DNA of 64,000 nt from an uncultured Bacteroidota bacterium (GTDB lineage: Bacteria; Bacteroidota; Bacteroidia; Bacteroidales; WCHB1-69): contig CADCNH010000001.1 in assembly GCA_902802755.1 (NCBI GenBank), forward strand, positions 62,001-126,000, given 5' to 3'. Position 1 is the stretch's first letter. The number at the start of each line of letters is the position of its first letter. This document shows, one piece after another, positions 41,451 through 49,808 of this stretch. The position numbers and the translations under genes were made by a program. Under the pieces are notes generated by a model. It was given only the letters and a program-made list of their open reading frames with translations. It was not told where the DNA came from and did no database searches.

Positions 41451-44400
41451 TTATTTTTTCACCGAGATAGCTACGTCAATATTTATGCCTGTCTCGATTT
41501 CGAAGTTGGTCTTGTTGGCTTCGGTCACCTCAGGAACGATGGCGAAATCAACGCACAAAGTCTCGGATTTGATGTAGTCTTCCATCTTGCGGAAGGCTTC
41601 GTCCAAGTTTTCGTTGCTTTGAACACGCACCACGATATTGTCGAGCACATCCATTTGCGAGTCCTTGCGGTAGTTCTGGATTCTGTTGACCAACTCGCGG
41701 GCGTAACCTTCGTTCTTCAGCTCGGGAGTGATGGTAATGTCCAAAGCCACGGTGAGGGCACCGAAGTTGGTAACTACCCAGCCCGGAATGTCTTCGGCGG
41801 CGATTTCCACATCGTCCACTAAGATTTCCACCGGCTGGTTCTCAATCTCAAGATTCATGTGGCCATCCTTCTCCAGCTGGATGATTTCGGCCTGGGTGAA
41901 CTGGGCAATACGGGCGGCGATAGCCTTCATGATTTTGCCGTATTTGGGTCCTAACTTCTTGAAATCAGGCTTGATACGTTTTACTAACACACCTTCGCTG
42001 TCTTCCACAAACACGATGTCTTTCACATTGACTTCGTGCAGGATAAGGTCTTTCACTTTCAGAATCTGTTCCTTGAAGTTGGCGGTTTCCAGCACAGGAA
42101 TCATGATTTTGCCGAGCGGCTGACGCACGCGGATATTGGATTTCTTACGCAGTGACAGCACCATAGAGCAGATCTGCTGGGCCATTTCCATACGTTCTTC
42201 CAGTGCTTTGTTGATGTATTCCTCGTGAACCTTCGGGAAGTCGGACAGGTGGACAGATTCCACAGTTTCTTTGCCGCTCACACGGTTGAGGTCGAGGAAG
42301 AGCTTGTCCATGAAGAACGGAGCGATAGGAGAGGCCAGTTTGGCGATGGTTTCCATGCAGGTGTACAGCGTCTGGTAAGCGGAAATCTTGTCCTCGCTAT
42401 ACTCGCCTTTCCAGAAACGGCGACGGCAGAGGCGTACATACCAGTTGCTGAGGTTCTCGTCCACAAACTGCTGGATGTCACGGCCCACCTTGGTAGGTTC
42501 GTAATCGGCATAGTTGGCGTCGCAGTTCTTCACCAGCGTATTCAGTTCAGACAAAATCCAGCGGTCGATTTCGGGACGTTTTTCAATCGGAATATCGGCT
42601 TCTTTGTACTCGAAATGATCGATATTGGCATAGAGGGCGAAGAAATTGTAGGTATTGTACAGGGTTCCGAAGAACTTGCGCTGCACCTCGGCGATGCCTT
42701 CTGTGTCGAACTTGAGGTTATCCCAGGGCTGGGCGTTGGTAATCATATACCAGCGGGTGGGGTCGGCACCGTATTTATCGATGGTCTCGAAGGGGTTAAC
42801 GGCATTGCCCAGACGTTTGGACATTTTGTTGCCGTTTTTATCCAATACCAAACCGTTGGAAACAACAGCTTTGTAAGCTACGGAGTCGAACAGCATGGTG
42901 GCGATGGCATGCAGGGTGAAGAACCAGCCACGGGTTTGGTCCACGCCTTCGGCGATAAAGTCTGCCGGGAAGCGTTGTTCGAAGTATTCCTTGTTTTCGA
43001 AGGGATAGTGCAGCTGGCAGTAAGGCATAGCGCCTGAGTCAAACCACACGTCAATCAAGTCGGGTTCGCGAGTCATCTTCTGTCCTGTGGAGGAAACAAG
43101 ATAGATGTCGTCCACGTAAGGTTTGTGCAGGTCTATTTTAGCATAGTTTTCTTTGCTGAAATCACCGACCACAAAGTCTTTGTAGGGATTTTCCTTCATG
43201 ATGCCAGCGGCCACAGCCTTATCGATTTCTTTCATCAGCTGCTCGATGGAACCGATGCAGATGAGTTCCTTGCGGTCTTCGGTAGCCCAGATGGGTAGGG
43301 GAGTGCCCCAGAAACGTGAACGCGACAGGTTCCAATCGACCAGGTTCTCCAACCAATTGCCGAAACGACCAGTACCAGTGGCTTGGGGTTTCCATTGGAT
43401 GGTCTTGTTCAGTTCAATCATGCGCTCTTTGAAAGCTGTGGTTTTGATGAACCAGGAATCCAGAGGATAATACAGCACGGGCTTGTCGGTACGCCAGCAG
43501 TGCGGGTAATTATGCACATGTTTCTCAATCTTGAAGACCTTATTTTGCTGTTTCAGCCACAAAGAGATATAAACATCCAAAGACTCGTCATGTTTTTCGC
43601 CTTCTTTCTCGTAATCAGGCTTTACGTAGCGGCCAGCCACAGTCTGGTACAGCTCTACATTGACGCTGTTGCGGACAAATTCCTCATTCAGATCTTCGAT
43701 TTTGAAGAACTTACCGGTTTTGTCCACCATAGGCTGCAGATTGCCAGCTTTGTCCACCATCATCAGGCCATCGATACCGGCTTCAGCGGCCACGCGCTTA
43801 TCGTCGGCACCAAAGGTCGGGGCGATATGTACGATACCCGTACCGTCTTCGGTGGTCACATAGTCACCGGGGATGACGCGGAAAGCGTTGGGTCCTGGGT
43901 TGACGTAGGGGATCAGTTGTTCGTATTCAATACCCACCAAATCTGTACCTTTCACTTCGCCCAACACTTTGAAGGGGATGTTTTTGTCGCCAGGTTTATA
44001 GTCCTCGAATGCCAGTTCGGCGTTTTTGGCGGGGAAATGGGCATTCAGCAAGGGCTTGGCCAGGATGACGAAAATGGGATTTCCAGAGTAGGCGTTGAAG
44101 GATTTCACCAGCACATAATCGATTTTCGGACCTACAGCCAAAGCGGTATTGGACGGCAAGGTCCAGGGTGTGGTGGTCCAAGCAATGAAATAGACATTGT
44201 CCAAATTGTCGGCTTTCAGTTCGGGGAACAGTTTGTTGATGCGGTCCAACTCGCTGCTTTTCACATGGAACTGGCCGATGCAGGTAGTGTCTTTCACATC
44301 GCGGTAGCAGCCGGGCAGGTTTAACTCGTGCGAACTGAGGCCGGTGCCAGCGGCAGGAGAATAAGGCTGGATGGTATAGCCTTTGTATAACAAGCCTTTC

Positions 44401-44903
44401 TTATAAAGCTCTGACAATAAATACCATACGGATTCGATGTATTTGTTGTCGAAGGTGATATAGGGGTCTTTGAGGTCCACCCAGTAGCCCATGCGGCGGG
44501 TGATGTCGTCCCACATGTCCTTGAATTTCATCACTTCGGTGCGGCAGGCTTTGTTGTAGTCCTCCACCGAAATCTTCTTGCCGATATCCTCTTTGGTGAT
44601 GCCCAAGGTCTTTTCCACGCCCAACTCAACGGGCAGACCGTGGGTGTCCCAACCGCCTTTACGGCTCACTTGCTTGCCTTTCAATGTCTGGTAGCGGCAG
44701 ACAAGGTCTTTGATGGTACGAGCCATCACATGGTGAATACCAGGAGTACCGTTGGCTGATGGGGGGCCTTCGTAGAAGACGAACTGTGGGTGCCCCTCGC
44801 GGGTAGCCATGCTTTTGTCAAAAATCTGGTGCTCTTCCCAGTATTCTTTCATCTCCTTTCCGATTTCAGAAAGGTTAAGTCCTTTGTATTCAGTATATTT
44901 CAT
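41451..44903 (-). CDS. ileS: Isoleucyl-tRNA synthetase
   Basis: 1150 residues from ATG 44903 (MKYTEYKGLNLSEIG). The open frame continues 68 codons upstream, but this part crosses a TACCTTTG promoter. Seen: the class I HIGH-like site in GPPSANGTPGIHHVMART, the editing (CP1) domain with TTPWTLPSNTALAVG and HIAPTFGADD, and KMSKR in NGNKMSKRLGNA. Length, the GIHH form of HIGH and the absence of a C-terminal zinc-finger pattern fit the eukaryote-like IleS2 type, which in other bacteria is often insensitive to mupirocin (inference only). HAD phosphatase follows. Confidence 0.95.
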   Translation of the reverse strand: MKYTEYKGLNLSEIGKEMKEYWEEHQIFDKSMATREGHPQFVFYEGPPSANGTPGIHHVMARTIKDLVCRYQTLKGKQVSRKGGWDTHGLPVELGVEKTLGITKEDIGKKISVEDYNKACRTEVMKFKDMWDDITRRMGYWVDLKDPYITFDNKYIESVWYLLSELYKKGLLYKGYTIQPYSPAAGTGLSSHELNLPGCYRDVKDTTCIGQFHVKSSELDRINKLFPELKADNLDNVYFIAWTTTPWTLPSNTALAVGPKIDYVLVKSFNAYSGNPIFVILAKPLLNAHFPAKNAELAFEDYKPGDKNIPFKVLGEVKGTDLVGIEYEQLIPYVNPGPNAFRVIPGDYVTTEDGTGIVHIAPTFGADDKRVAAEAGIDGLMMVDKAGNLQPMVDKTGKFFKIEDLNEEFVRNSVNVELYQTVAGRYVKPDYEKEGEKHDESLDVYISLWLKQQNKVFKIEKHVHNYPHCWRTDKPVLYYPLDSWFIKTTAFKERMIELNKTIQWKPQATGTGRFGNWLENLVDWNLSRSRFWGTPLPIWATEDRKELICIGSIEQLMKEIDKAVAAGIMKENPYKDFVVGDFSKENYAKIDLHKPYVDDIYLVSSTGQKMTREPDLIDVWFDSGAMPYCQLHYPFENKEYFEQRFPADFIAEGVDQTRGWFFTLHAIATMLFDSVAYKAVVSNGLVLDKNGNKMSKRLGNAVNPFETIDKYGADPTRWYMITNAQPWDNLKFDTEGIAEVQRKFFGTLYNTYNFFALYANIDHFEYKEADIPIEKRPEIDRWILSELNTLVKNCDANYADYEPTKVGRDIQQFVDENLSNWYVRLCRRRFWKGEYSEDKISAYQTLYTCMETIAKLASPIAPFFMDKLFLDLNRVSGKETVESVHLSDFPKVHEEYINKALEERMEMAQQICSMVLSLRKKSNIRVRQPLGKIMIPVLETANFKEQILKVKDLILHEVNVKDIVFVEDSEGVLVKRIKPDFKKLGPKYGKIMKAIAARIAQFTQAEIIQLEKDGHMNLEIENQPVEILVDDVEIAAEDIPGWVVTNFGALTVALDITITPELKNEGYARELVNRIQNYRKDSQMDVLDNIVVRVQSNENLDEAFRKMEDYIKSETLCVDFAIVPEVTEANKTNFEIETGINIDVAISVKK

Positions 44904-44931
44904 TGTTAATATAAATTTTTCCAATAACCTG

Positions 44932-44939
44932 CAAAGGTA
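44932..44939 (-). promoter_or_regulatory. -7 box for ileS
   Basis: TACCTTTG on the minus strand, 28 bases before ATG 44903. It is divergent from the dgkA promoter 40 bases away. Confidence 0.65.
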
Positions 44940-44979
44940 CGAAAAATTCCCAATAATACACCAAGCCATTAAAAATGTG

Positions 44980-44987
44980 TATCTTTG
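44980..44987 (+). promoter_or_regulatory. -7 box for the dgkA cluster
   Basis: TATCTTTG, 15 bases before ATG 45003; it overlaps the alternative upstream start at 44985, which is therefore rejected. Confidence 0.6.
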
Positions 44988-45002
44988 CACAAAATTTTCG
45001 TC

Positions 45003-45380
45003 ATGAAAGAGGAGAAGTTTTCCATCGCCAAGCGGCTGAAAAGTTTCACGTATGCGTTTAACGGATTGCGGGTGCTCATAAAAGAGGAGCACAACGCTTG
45101 GATTCATCTTTTCGCATCCTTGTGTGTGGTGGTGGCGGGAATATTGTTCAAGATTTCGTTGATGGAATGGGTGGCGGTGGTATTTGCTATCGGACTGGTT
45201 TTCAGCTTTGAGATTATCAATTCAGCAGTGGAAAATCTGTCTGATTTTGTGTGCTCCGAACGCAATGATCTCATAAAGAAGGTGAAGGATCTTGCTGCCG
45301 CTGCTGTCCTTGTCTCCGCTATCACAGCAGCTGTCATCGGCTTGATTGTTTTTATCCCTAAAATCATAGAATTGTTATGA
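45003..45380 (+). CDS. dgkA: Diacylglycerol/undecaprenol kinase, DgkA family
   Basis: 125 residues. Three-helix inner-membrane kinase with the DgkA signature: FTYAFNGLRVLIKEEHNAWIHL (in part), FSFEIINSAVENLSDFV (acidic catalytic Glu and Asn in the EIxNSAxE box) and VKDLAAAAVLVSAITAAVIG. In Gram-negatives it phosphorylates diacylglycerol; Gram-positive and many Bacteroidetes relatives act on undecaprenol. Start at ATG 45003 as the longer frame overlaps the promoter. Its stop overlaps the next gene in ATGA. Confidence 0.93.
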   Translation: MKEEKFSIAKRLKSFTYAFNGLRVLIKEEHNAWIHLFASLCVVVAGILFKISLMEWVAVVFAIGLVFSFEIINSAVENLSDFVCSERNDLIKKVKDLAAAAVLVSAITAAVIGLIVFIPKIIELL

Positions 45381-46045
45381 TTAAAAGACTGAAAGAATAC
45401 AATCGTCTCAATGAGACCGTTTTCATGGGAATACTTACCCTATTCTGCTTTGCAGTATCTATTTTCCGTTTTGTCTATACTGATACCAAAGTGTTCTTGT
45501 TTTTGAACTGGAATTTGTTTTTGGCGTTTGTGCCGTGGGCCATATCGAGTTTGATGATGATCAATCCAAAACTTCGTCAGTCGAAATGGATGTTCGCCCT
45601 TTTGCTATGCACATGGTTGCTCTTTTTTCCGAACGCTCCTTATATTCTGACGGATCTCTTTCACCTTCGCCTCACATCATCCATGCCGGTGTGGTTTGAC
45701 CTGATTCTCATTCTTTCTTTTGCCTGGACGGGACTTTTATTCGGATTTCTAAGCCTTTGGGACATAGAAGATTTATTAAGAAATCGGATTAAGGAGAAGT
45801 ACGTCATTTGTATCTCTGTGTTGCTTCTGTTTATCGGCAGTTTTGGCATCTACATTGGCCGCTATTTGCGGTGGAACAGTTGGGATATCCTCACCTCTCC
45901 GTTCCAGCTTCTTTACGATATCGGCGACCGCTTGGTCAACCCCTTCTCCCATCCCAGAACCTGGGGTGTTACCATTCTGATGGGACTGTTCCTCAACATC
46001 TTGTATTTCTCTTTCAGAATGATTTGTGAAAGAAAAAGTTTTTAG
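45377..46045 (+). CDS. DUF1361-family multi-pass membrane protein
   Basis: 222 residues with about six membrane helices. Family phrases: LFFPNAPYILTDLFHLR (about 83-99) and GRYLRWNSWDIL (about 161-172). No biochemical function is known for DUF1361. Coupled to dgkA by a 4-base ATGA overlap, so the two proteins are made together. A lipid or envelope link is only suggested by this pairing. Confidence 0.85.
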   Translation: MIKRLKEYNRLNETVFMGILTLFCFAVSIFRFVYTDTKVFLFLNWNLFLAFVPWAISSLMMINPKLRQSKWMFALLLCTWLLFFPNAPYILTDLFHLRLTSSMPVWFDLILILSFAWTGLLFGFLSLWDIEDLLRNRIKEKYVICISVLLLFIGSFGIYIGRYLRWNSWDILTSPFQLLYDIGDRLVNPFSHPRTWGVTILMGLFLNILYFSFRMICERKSF

Positions 46046-46093
46046 AAACTCTTTTTTATTCAAGAAAAGTTGCTTATTTGCAACGTCTCCCGT

Positions 46094-46735
46094 ATGATTA
46101 TGATGCAAAAAAATAAAATATCAACTAATAGAGATTCAACACCCGTAATTCCAATGGTGTTGCTGCTGTTGGCTTCGGCTGTGGCGATATGGTCTGTTGT
46201 CAACGTACAAGACACCTACTTGACTTGGGTGCTTGAAGCGGCGCCAGCTATTGTATGGATATTGGTTTTAATTTTGACTTACAAGAACTTCCGTTTCCCT
46301 AATTGGATGTATGCCGTGATGTGCTTGCATATCATTGTGTTGTTGGTGGGAGCGCATTACTCGTATGCGCAAGTCCCTCTGGGCGAGTGGATGAAGCGGT
46401 GGTTTGGCTTCACTCGTAACAATTACGATAAAATCGGGCATTTTATGCAAGGCTTTACTCCGACATTGATGGTGGTGGAGATTCTCCGCAGGAAAACTGA
46501 TCTGAAATCTTTCGGCTGGATAGGATTCCTCTCGTTCAGCATAGCCATGATGATTTCCGCTGTTTACGAAATCATCGAATGGCTGGCCTCGCTCTCCAAT
46601 CCCACCGATACAGAGGCGTTTTTAGGCACCCAAGGCTACATCTGGGACACCCAATCGGATATGTTCTGTTGCTTGATAGGCTCTTTCTGCGCTTTGCTGG
46701 TGATGGTTGTTGTTGTGAAGAACAGGCGAGAATAG
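46094..46735 (+). CDS. DUF2238/YjdF-family membrane protein
   Basis: 213 residues from ATG 46094 (MIMMQKN); the longer frame begins with TTG and is less likely. About six helices. Family signs: HYSYAQVPLGEWMKRWFG, NNYDKIGHFMQGF and AVYEIIEWLASL, with TQGYIWDTQSDMFCCLIG near the end. The function of DUF2238 is unknown. It is 48 bases after the DUF1361 gene, in the same run. Confidence 0.85.
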   Translation: MIMMQKNKISTNRDSTPVIPMVLLLLASAVAIWSVVNVQDTYLTWVLEAAPAIVWILVLILTYKNFRFPNWMYAVMCLHIIVLLVGAHYSYAQVPLGEWMKRWFGFTRNNYDKIGHFMQGFTPTLMVVEILRRKTDLKSFGWIGFLSFSIAMMISAVYEIIEWLASLSNPTDTEAFLGTQGYIWDTQSDMFCCLIGSFCALLVMVVVVKNRRE

Positions 46736-46766
46736 GTGCATTTTATAGGAAAGTAATTAAAAAGTC

Positions 46767-47051
46767 ATGAATGAAATTTCCATAACCACAATTATTATCT
46801 TTTACCTTGTGATTATCAATGTATTCACGTTTTTCCTGTATGGGGTGGACAAGTGGAAGGCGCAGAGGTCGCGCTGGCGGATTCCGGAGAGTGTGCTGTT
46901 GGGGATGGCGGCTATTGGGGGCAGCGTCGGGGCATGGTTGGGTATGCGCGTATGGCGCCACAAAACCCAGCATGCGAAGTTCCACTATGGTGTTCCGATT
47001 ATTCTGATAGTACAGGTGGCTTTGTTGGTGTGGATCTTTATGATAAAATAA
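46767..47051 (+). CDS. DUF1294-family small membrane protein
   Basis: 94 residues with three helices. The typical DUF1294 line is YGVDKWKAQRSRWRIPESVLL (in part), followed by GGSVGAWLGMRVWRHKTQH. Some relatives carry an N-terminal cold-shock domain; this one does not. Function unknown. It is last in the dgkA cluster, 31 bases behind the DUF2238 gene. Confidence 0.85.
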   Translation: MNEISITTIIIFYLVIINVFTFFLYGVDKWKAQRSRWRIPESVLLGMAAIGGSVGAWLGMRVWRHKTQHAKFHYGVPIILIVQVALLVWIFMIK

Positions 47052-47088
47052 AATTTATTTACTCGCATATTTATCCAAAAATTTTGTG

Positions 47089-47096
47089 TACCTTTG
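47089..47096 (+). promoter_or_regulatory. -7 box for hipBA
   Basis: TACCTTTG, 73 bases before the chosen hipB start (47170). It lies inside the longer open frame, which supports the shorter hipB. Confidence 0.6.
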
Positions 47097-47169
47097 CACA
47101 TTAATATTTAATGAGATAGACACAATATATTCAGTATTAAATAAGAAATTTCCATTTTATACATACTAT

Positions 47170-47484
47170 ATGATGCGTAATGAATATGTTTTTGATCCTT
47201 ACCCCTTGTCGCTAACCATGCAGCGTTTGGCGGAAAATCTTCGTGCCCGACGTTTGGAGAAAAAGATTTCTACCAAGAATTTGGCGGCGATGAGTGGAGT
47301 GCCGGCCTCAACTATTCAGCGGTTTGAGCTGAAGTATGCCATTTCATTGGAGTCGTATGTCCGGTTGGCAAAGGCACTTGGCTATTCCGAAGAAATAATG
47401 CGGCTTCTTTCCGAGCCGAAATACGACACTATGGAAGAACTTATAGAAATCAACAAAAACAAGACTAGAAAACGTGGAGTGTGA
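47170..47484 (+). CDS. hipB: HipB-like XRE-family antitoxin/repressor
   Basis: 104 residues from the ATG-ATG pair at 47170. A single Cro/C1-type helix-turn-helix fills about 16-75: RLAENLRARRLEKKISTKNLAAMSGVPASTIQRFE (in part) with the recognition helix ASTIQRFE. The C-terminal KNKTRKRGV tail is basic. It should bind operators in its own promoter and neutralise HipA by complex formation. hipA begins 34 bases later. Confidence 0.85.
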   Translation: MMRNEYVFDPYPLSLTMQRLAENLRARRLEKKISTKNLAAMSGVPASTIQRFELKYAISLESYVRLAKALGYSEEIMRLLSEPKYDTMEELIEINKNKTRKRGV

Positions 47485-47518
47485 CAATTGGATTAGTGTT
47501 TAGAAAGTTACGATTAGT

Positions 47519-48613
47519 ATGGTAAGAAATGTGCAATATGTGAGTGTAAAGTACCATGGACGTAAAGTGGGTACACTTTCCATGGGCAACAAATCATGCT
47601 GTCAGTTTGAGTATGATCGTGAATGGTTGCGCGATGGTTTTTCCATTTCTCCATTACAGCTGCCACTGAAGGCAGGATTGTTTACTGCCAATTACCAGCC
47701 CTTCAACGGGAATTTCGGTGTCTTTGAGGACAGTCTTCCGGGAGGTTATGGTGAGTATTTGTTACATAAGGTGTTGAGGCAAAAAGGGATTGACTATCAA
47801 AGTATTACCCCTGTGCAACAGATGAGCATTGTGGGTAACTCTGGGATGGGAGCATTATGCTATGTCCCGGAAAACAAAATGGAGGAAAAAGAGTCTTCCA
47901 TCACGCTTGATGAGATGCAAGCTATGGCAATTGAAGTGCTCTCTGAAAAACAAGACAAGGATGCAGGACTGTTGTTGGTGCGGAGTGGCAACTCAGGAGG
48001 TGTCCGTCCAAAATGTATATATAGCGATACGGAAGGACATTGGTTGGTCAAATTCCGACATATATATGACCCAAAGAATATTGGTGAAATCGAATACCGA
48101 TATAATGAATTGGCGAAGCAGGCAGGCATTGATGTACCCGAATTCCGGTTAATGGAAGGCAAGTATTTCGCCACACGGCGGTTTGATATAGATGTGAATG
48201 GTGAGCGTTTGCATGTTGCCACAGCCAGTGGTTTGCTCAACGAGCCGATATCTCCGCCTAAAATGGACTACCACAGTCTGTTACAGCTAACAGGCTATCT
48301 TACACAGTCTCCTGCTGCCGTGGAACAACAGTTCCGTCGAATGGTTTTCAACCATTATGCACGCAATTTCGATGACCATGCGCGCAATTTCAGTTTCATA
48401 TACCGTGAGGGTCATTGGGAACTTTCACCCGCTTACGATCTTACGAATAACCAGACGCTTGGAGAGCACGCTACTTCTGTCAATTTCAAGGGATTACCTT
48501 CCGATGAAGATATGATTATTGTGGGTATGAACATTAAAATGAGTCGCGAACGATGCCAGCAAATTATCCGTGAGGTAAAAGATGCGACGAGCGATTTAGT
48601 GGATAACGAGTAA
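47519..48613 (+). CDS. hipA: HipA-family serine/threonine kinase toxin
   Basis: 364 residues, shorter than the 440-residue E. coli HipA. The Couple_hipA domain (5-115) is followed by the HipA_C kinase: glycine-rich loop SGNSGGVRPK with Ser156/Ser159 near the autophosphorylation site of E. coli HipA, ATP lysine Lys178 (LVKF), catalytic NFDDHARNFSF (Asp285/286, Asn290) and LSPAYDL (Asp307). All kinase residues appear intact. E. coli HipA phosphorylates GltX and halts translation; the target here is unproven. It is encoded after hipB as usual. Confidence 0.9.
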   Translation: MVRNVQYVSVKYHGRKVGTLSMGNKSCCQFEYDREWLRDGFSISPLQLPLKAGLFTANYQPFNGNFGVFEDSLPGGYGEYLLHKVLRQKGIDYQSITPVQQMSIVGNSGMGALCYVPENKMEEKESSITLDEMQAMAIEVLSEKQDKDAGLLLVRSGNSGGVRPKCIYSDTEGHWLVKFRHIYDPKNIGEIEYRYNELAKQAGIDVPEFRLMEGKYFATRRFDIDVNGERLHVATASGLLNEPISPPKMDYHSLLQLTGYLTQSPAAVEQQFRRMVFNHYARNFDDHARNFSFIYREGHWELSPAYDLTNNQTLGEHATSVNFKGLPSDEDMIIVGMNIKMSRERCQQIIREVKDATSDLVDNE

Positions 48614-48643
48614 TTTCAGAATGATTTGTAAAAATGAGTTAAA

Positions 48644-49630
48644 ATGTTCATCGGAGAAACCATATCGCTTTGTGTAGCTATTGCGTGGACGTTCACGGCG
48701 CTTTCCGCTGAGGTGGGGTCGAAACGCATAGGCTCGCTACCGTTCAACATCATGCGCATGTCCATGTCGCTGGTGCTGTTGGCTATAACCCTGTGGCTCA
48801 TCATGGGCGCTCCTTATCCCCGTTATGCGGATGGTAGTACGTGGTTATGGCTATTGCTCTCAGGTTTAGTGGGTTACGTTATCGGGGATTACTGCCTGAT
48901 GCAGGGTTATATCCATATCGGTTCCCGCTTCGGACAGCTGTTTATGACGCTGTCGGCTCCCACAGCGGCTATTACCGGCCGCCTGTTTTTGGGCGAGCAG
49001 ATGCGTCCTCTGGCCATCCTTGGCATGATTATCACGCTTAGCGGTATTGCCCTGTCCATCATTGCCAAAGAGGATTCTGCTTCGAAAACAACACAAAGTG
49101 TGCGACTGAAACTGCCAGCCAAGGGTATTTTCTATGCGGCTATGGCAGGCATTGGACAGGGTGTTGGACTGGTAATCAGCAAGATAGGACTCTTACATTA
49201 TGAGCAATCGATTGTGGTGGCAGGACTTTCCAGTTTCGACATACCCGATGGAGCGATACTGCCTGTGCCGATAACTTACAGCGTTCCTTTTGCGGCCACC
49301 ATGATTCGCGCTTTTATTGGCTTGGCGGGCTTTTTCCTGGCATTGATGCTGTTCAACAAAGACGGTCTTTCGAAGCTGCATCATGCGGTTTGCGACCGCA
49401 AAGCGATGGGTTGTGCTTTGATTTCCACTATTTTCGGTCCGTTTATCGGAGTCAGTGCTTCGCTGATGGCCACGCTATACACCTCAACAGGTATTGCCCA
49501 AACTCTTTTCGCACTCACTCCCATCCTCATCATCGCCCCGGCAGCCCTTCTCTTCCACCAGAAAGTAACTGTCCGTGAAGTCATTGGTGCGGTCATCAGT
49601 GTGATAGGTGTGGCGTTGTTCTTTGTGTAA
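48644..49630 (+). CDS. EamA/DMT-family transporter
   Basis: 328 residues, ten predicted helices in two EamA repeats (2-140 and about 160-328). Phrases such as LMQGYIHIGSRFGQLFMTLSAPTAAITGRLFLGEQM and LTPILIIAPAALLFHQKVTVREVIGAVISVIGVALFFV (each in part) show the characteristic EamA end of each repeat. DMT carriers export amino acids, nucleobases or other metabolites; the substrate cannot be named. Follows hipA by 30 bases, probably by chance. Confidence 0.88.
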   Translation: MFIGETISLCVAIAWTFTALSAEVGSKRIGSLPFNIMRMSMSLVLLAITLWLIMGAPYPRYADGSTWLWLLLSGLVGYVIGDYCLMQGYIHIGSRFGQLFMTLSAPTAAITGRLFLGEQMRPLAILGMIITLSGIALSIIAKEDSASKTTQSVRLKLPAKGIFYAAMAGIGQGVGLVISKIGLLHYEQSIVVAGLSSFDIPDGAILPVPITYSVPFAATMIRAFIGLAGFFLALMLFNKDGLSKLHHAVCDRKAMGCALISTIFGPFIGVSASLMATLYTSTGIAQTLFALTPILIIAPAALLFHQKVTVREVIGAVISVIGVALFFV

Positions 49631-49644
49631 AAAAGGATTTATAA

Positions 49645-49680
49645 TTGGCATATTAGCACTTTGTGTGCATTAGCAAATAA
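49645..49680. repeat. Dispersed repeat, copy 4 (degenerate)
   Basis: TTGGCATATTAGCACTTTG and GCATTAGCAAATAA are diverged versions of the GGCACATTAGCACATTG / TTAGCAAATTAG units. It lies just upstream of the pta promoter. Confidence 0.45.
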
Positions 49681-49689
49681 AAATTTTTG

Positions 49690-49697
49690 TAACTTTG
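49690..49697 (+). promoter_or_regulatory. -7 box for pta
   Basis: TAACTTTG, 111 bases before the pta ATG, predicting an unusually long leader. Confidence 0.65.
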
Positions 49698-49702
49698 CAG
49701 GT

Positions 49703-49808
49703 TGTAATTTAAAATCCGCAAAGCATTACTGGCAGCATTAAAGGACTTCGTGTTGCCAAAGGATGCGAGCGAAAGATATAAGGTTCAGAGGTCCGCTGAG
49801 AAGAACTC
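49703..49808 (+). promoter_or_regulatory. Structured 5' leader of pta
   Basis: The ~105-base leader holds two incompatible pairings. GGCAGCA (49731-49737) pairs with TGTTGCC (49751-49757) as a 7-bp hairpin with one G-T. Alternatively CAGC (49733-49736) and GGAC (49743-49746) pair with the continuous GTCCGCTG (49791-49798). CGTGT and ATGCG (49749-49753/49763-49767) form a further stem. I do not recognise a known riboswitch class. No leader peptide was found. Confidence 0.4.

Noticed and set aside
41451..45107. Longer IleS with 68 extra N-terminal residues
   Set aside because: The extension crosses the TACCTTTG promoter (44932-44939) and the divergent dgkA promoter, and its sequence does not look like IleS. 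ATG 44903 starts the conserved protein.
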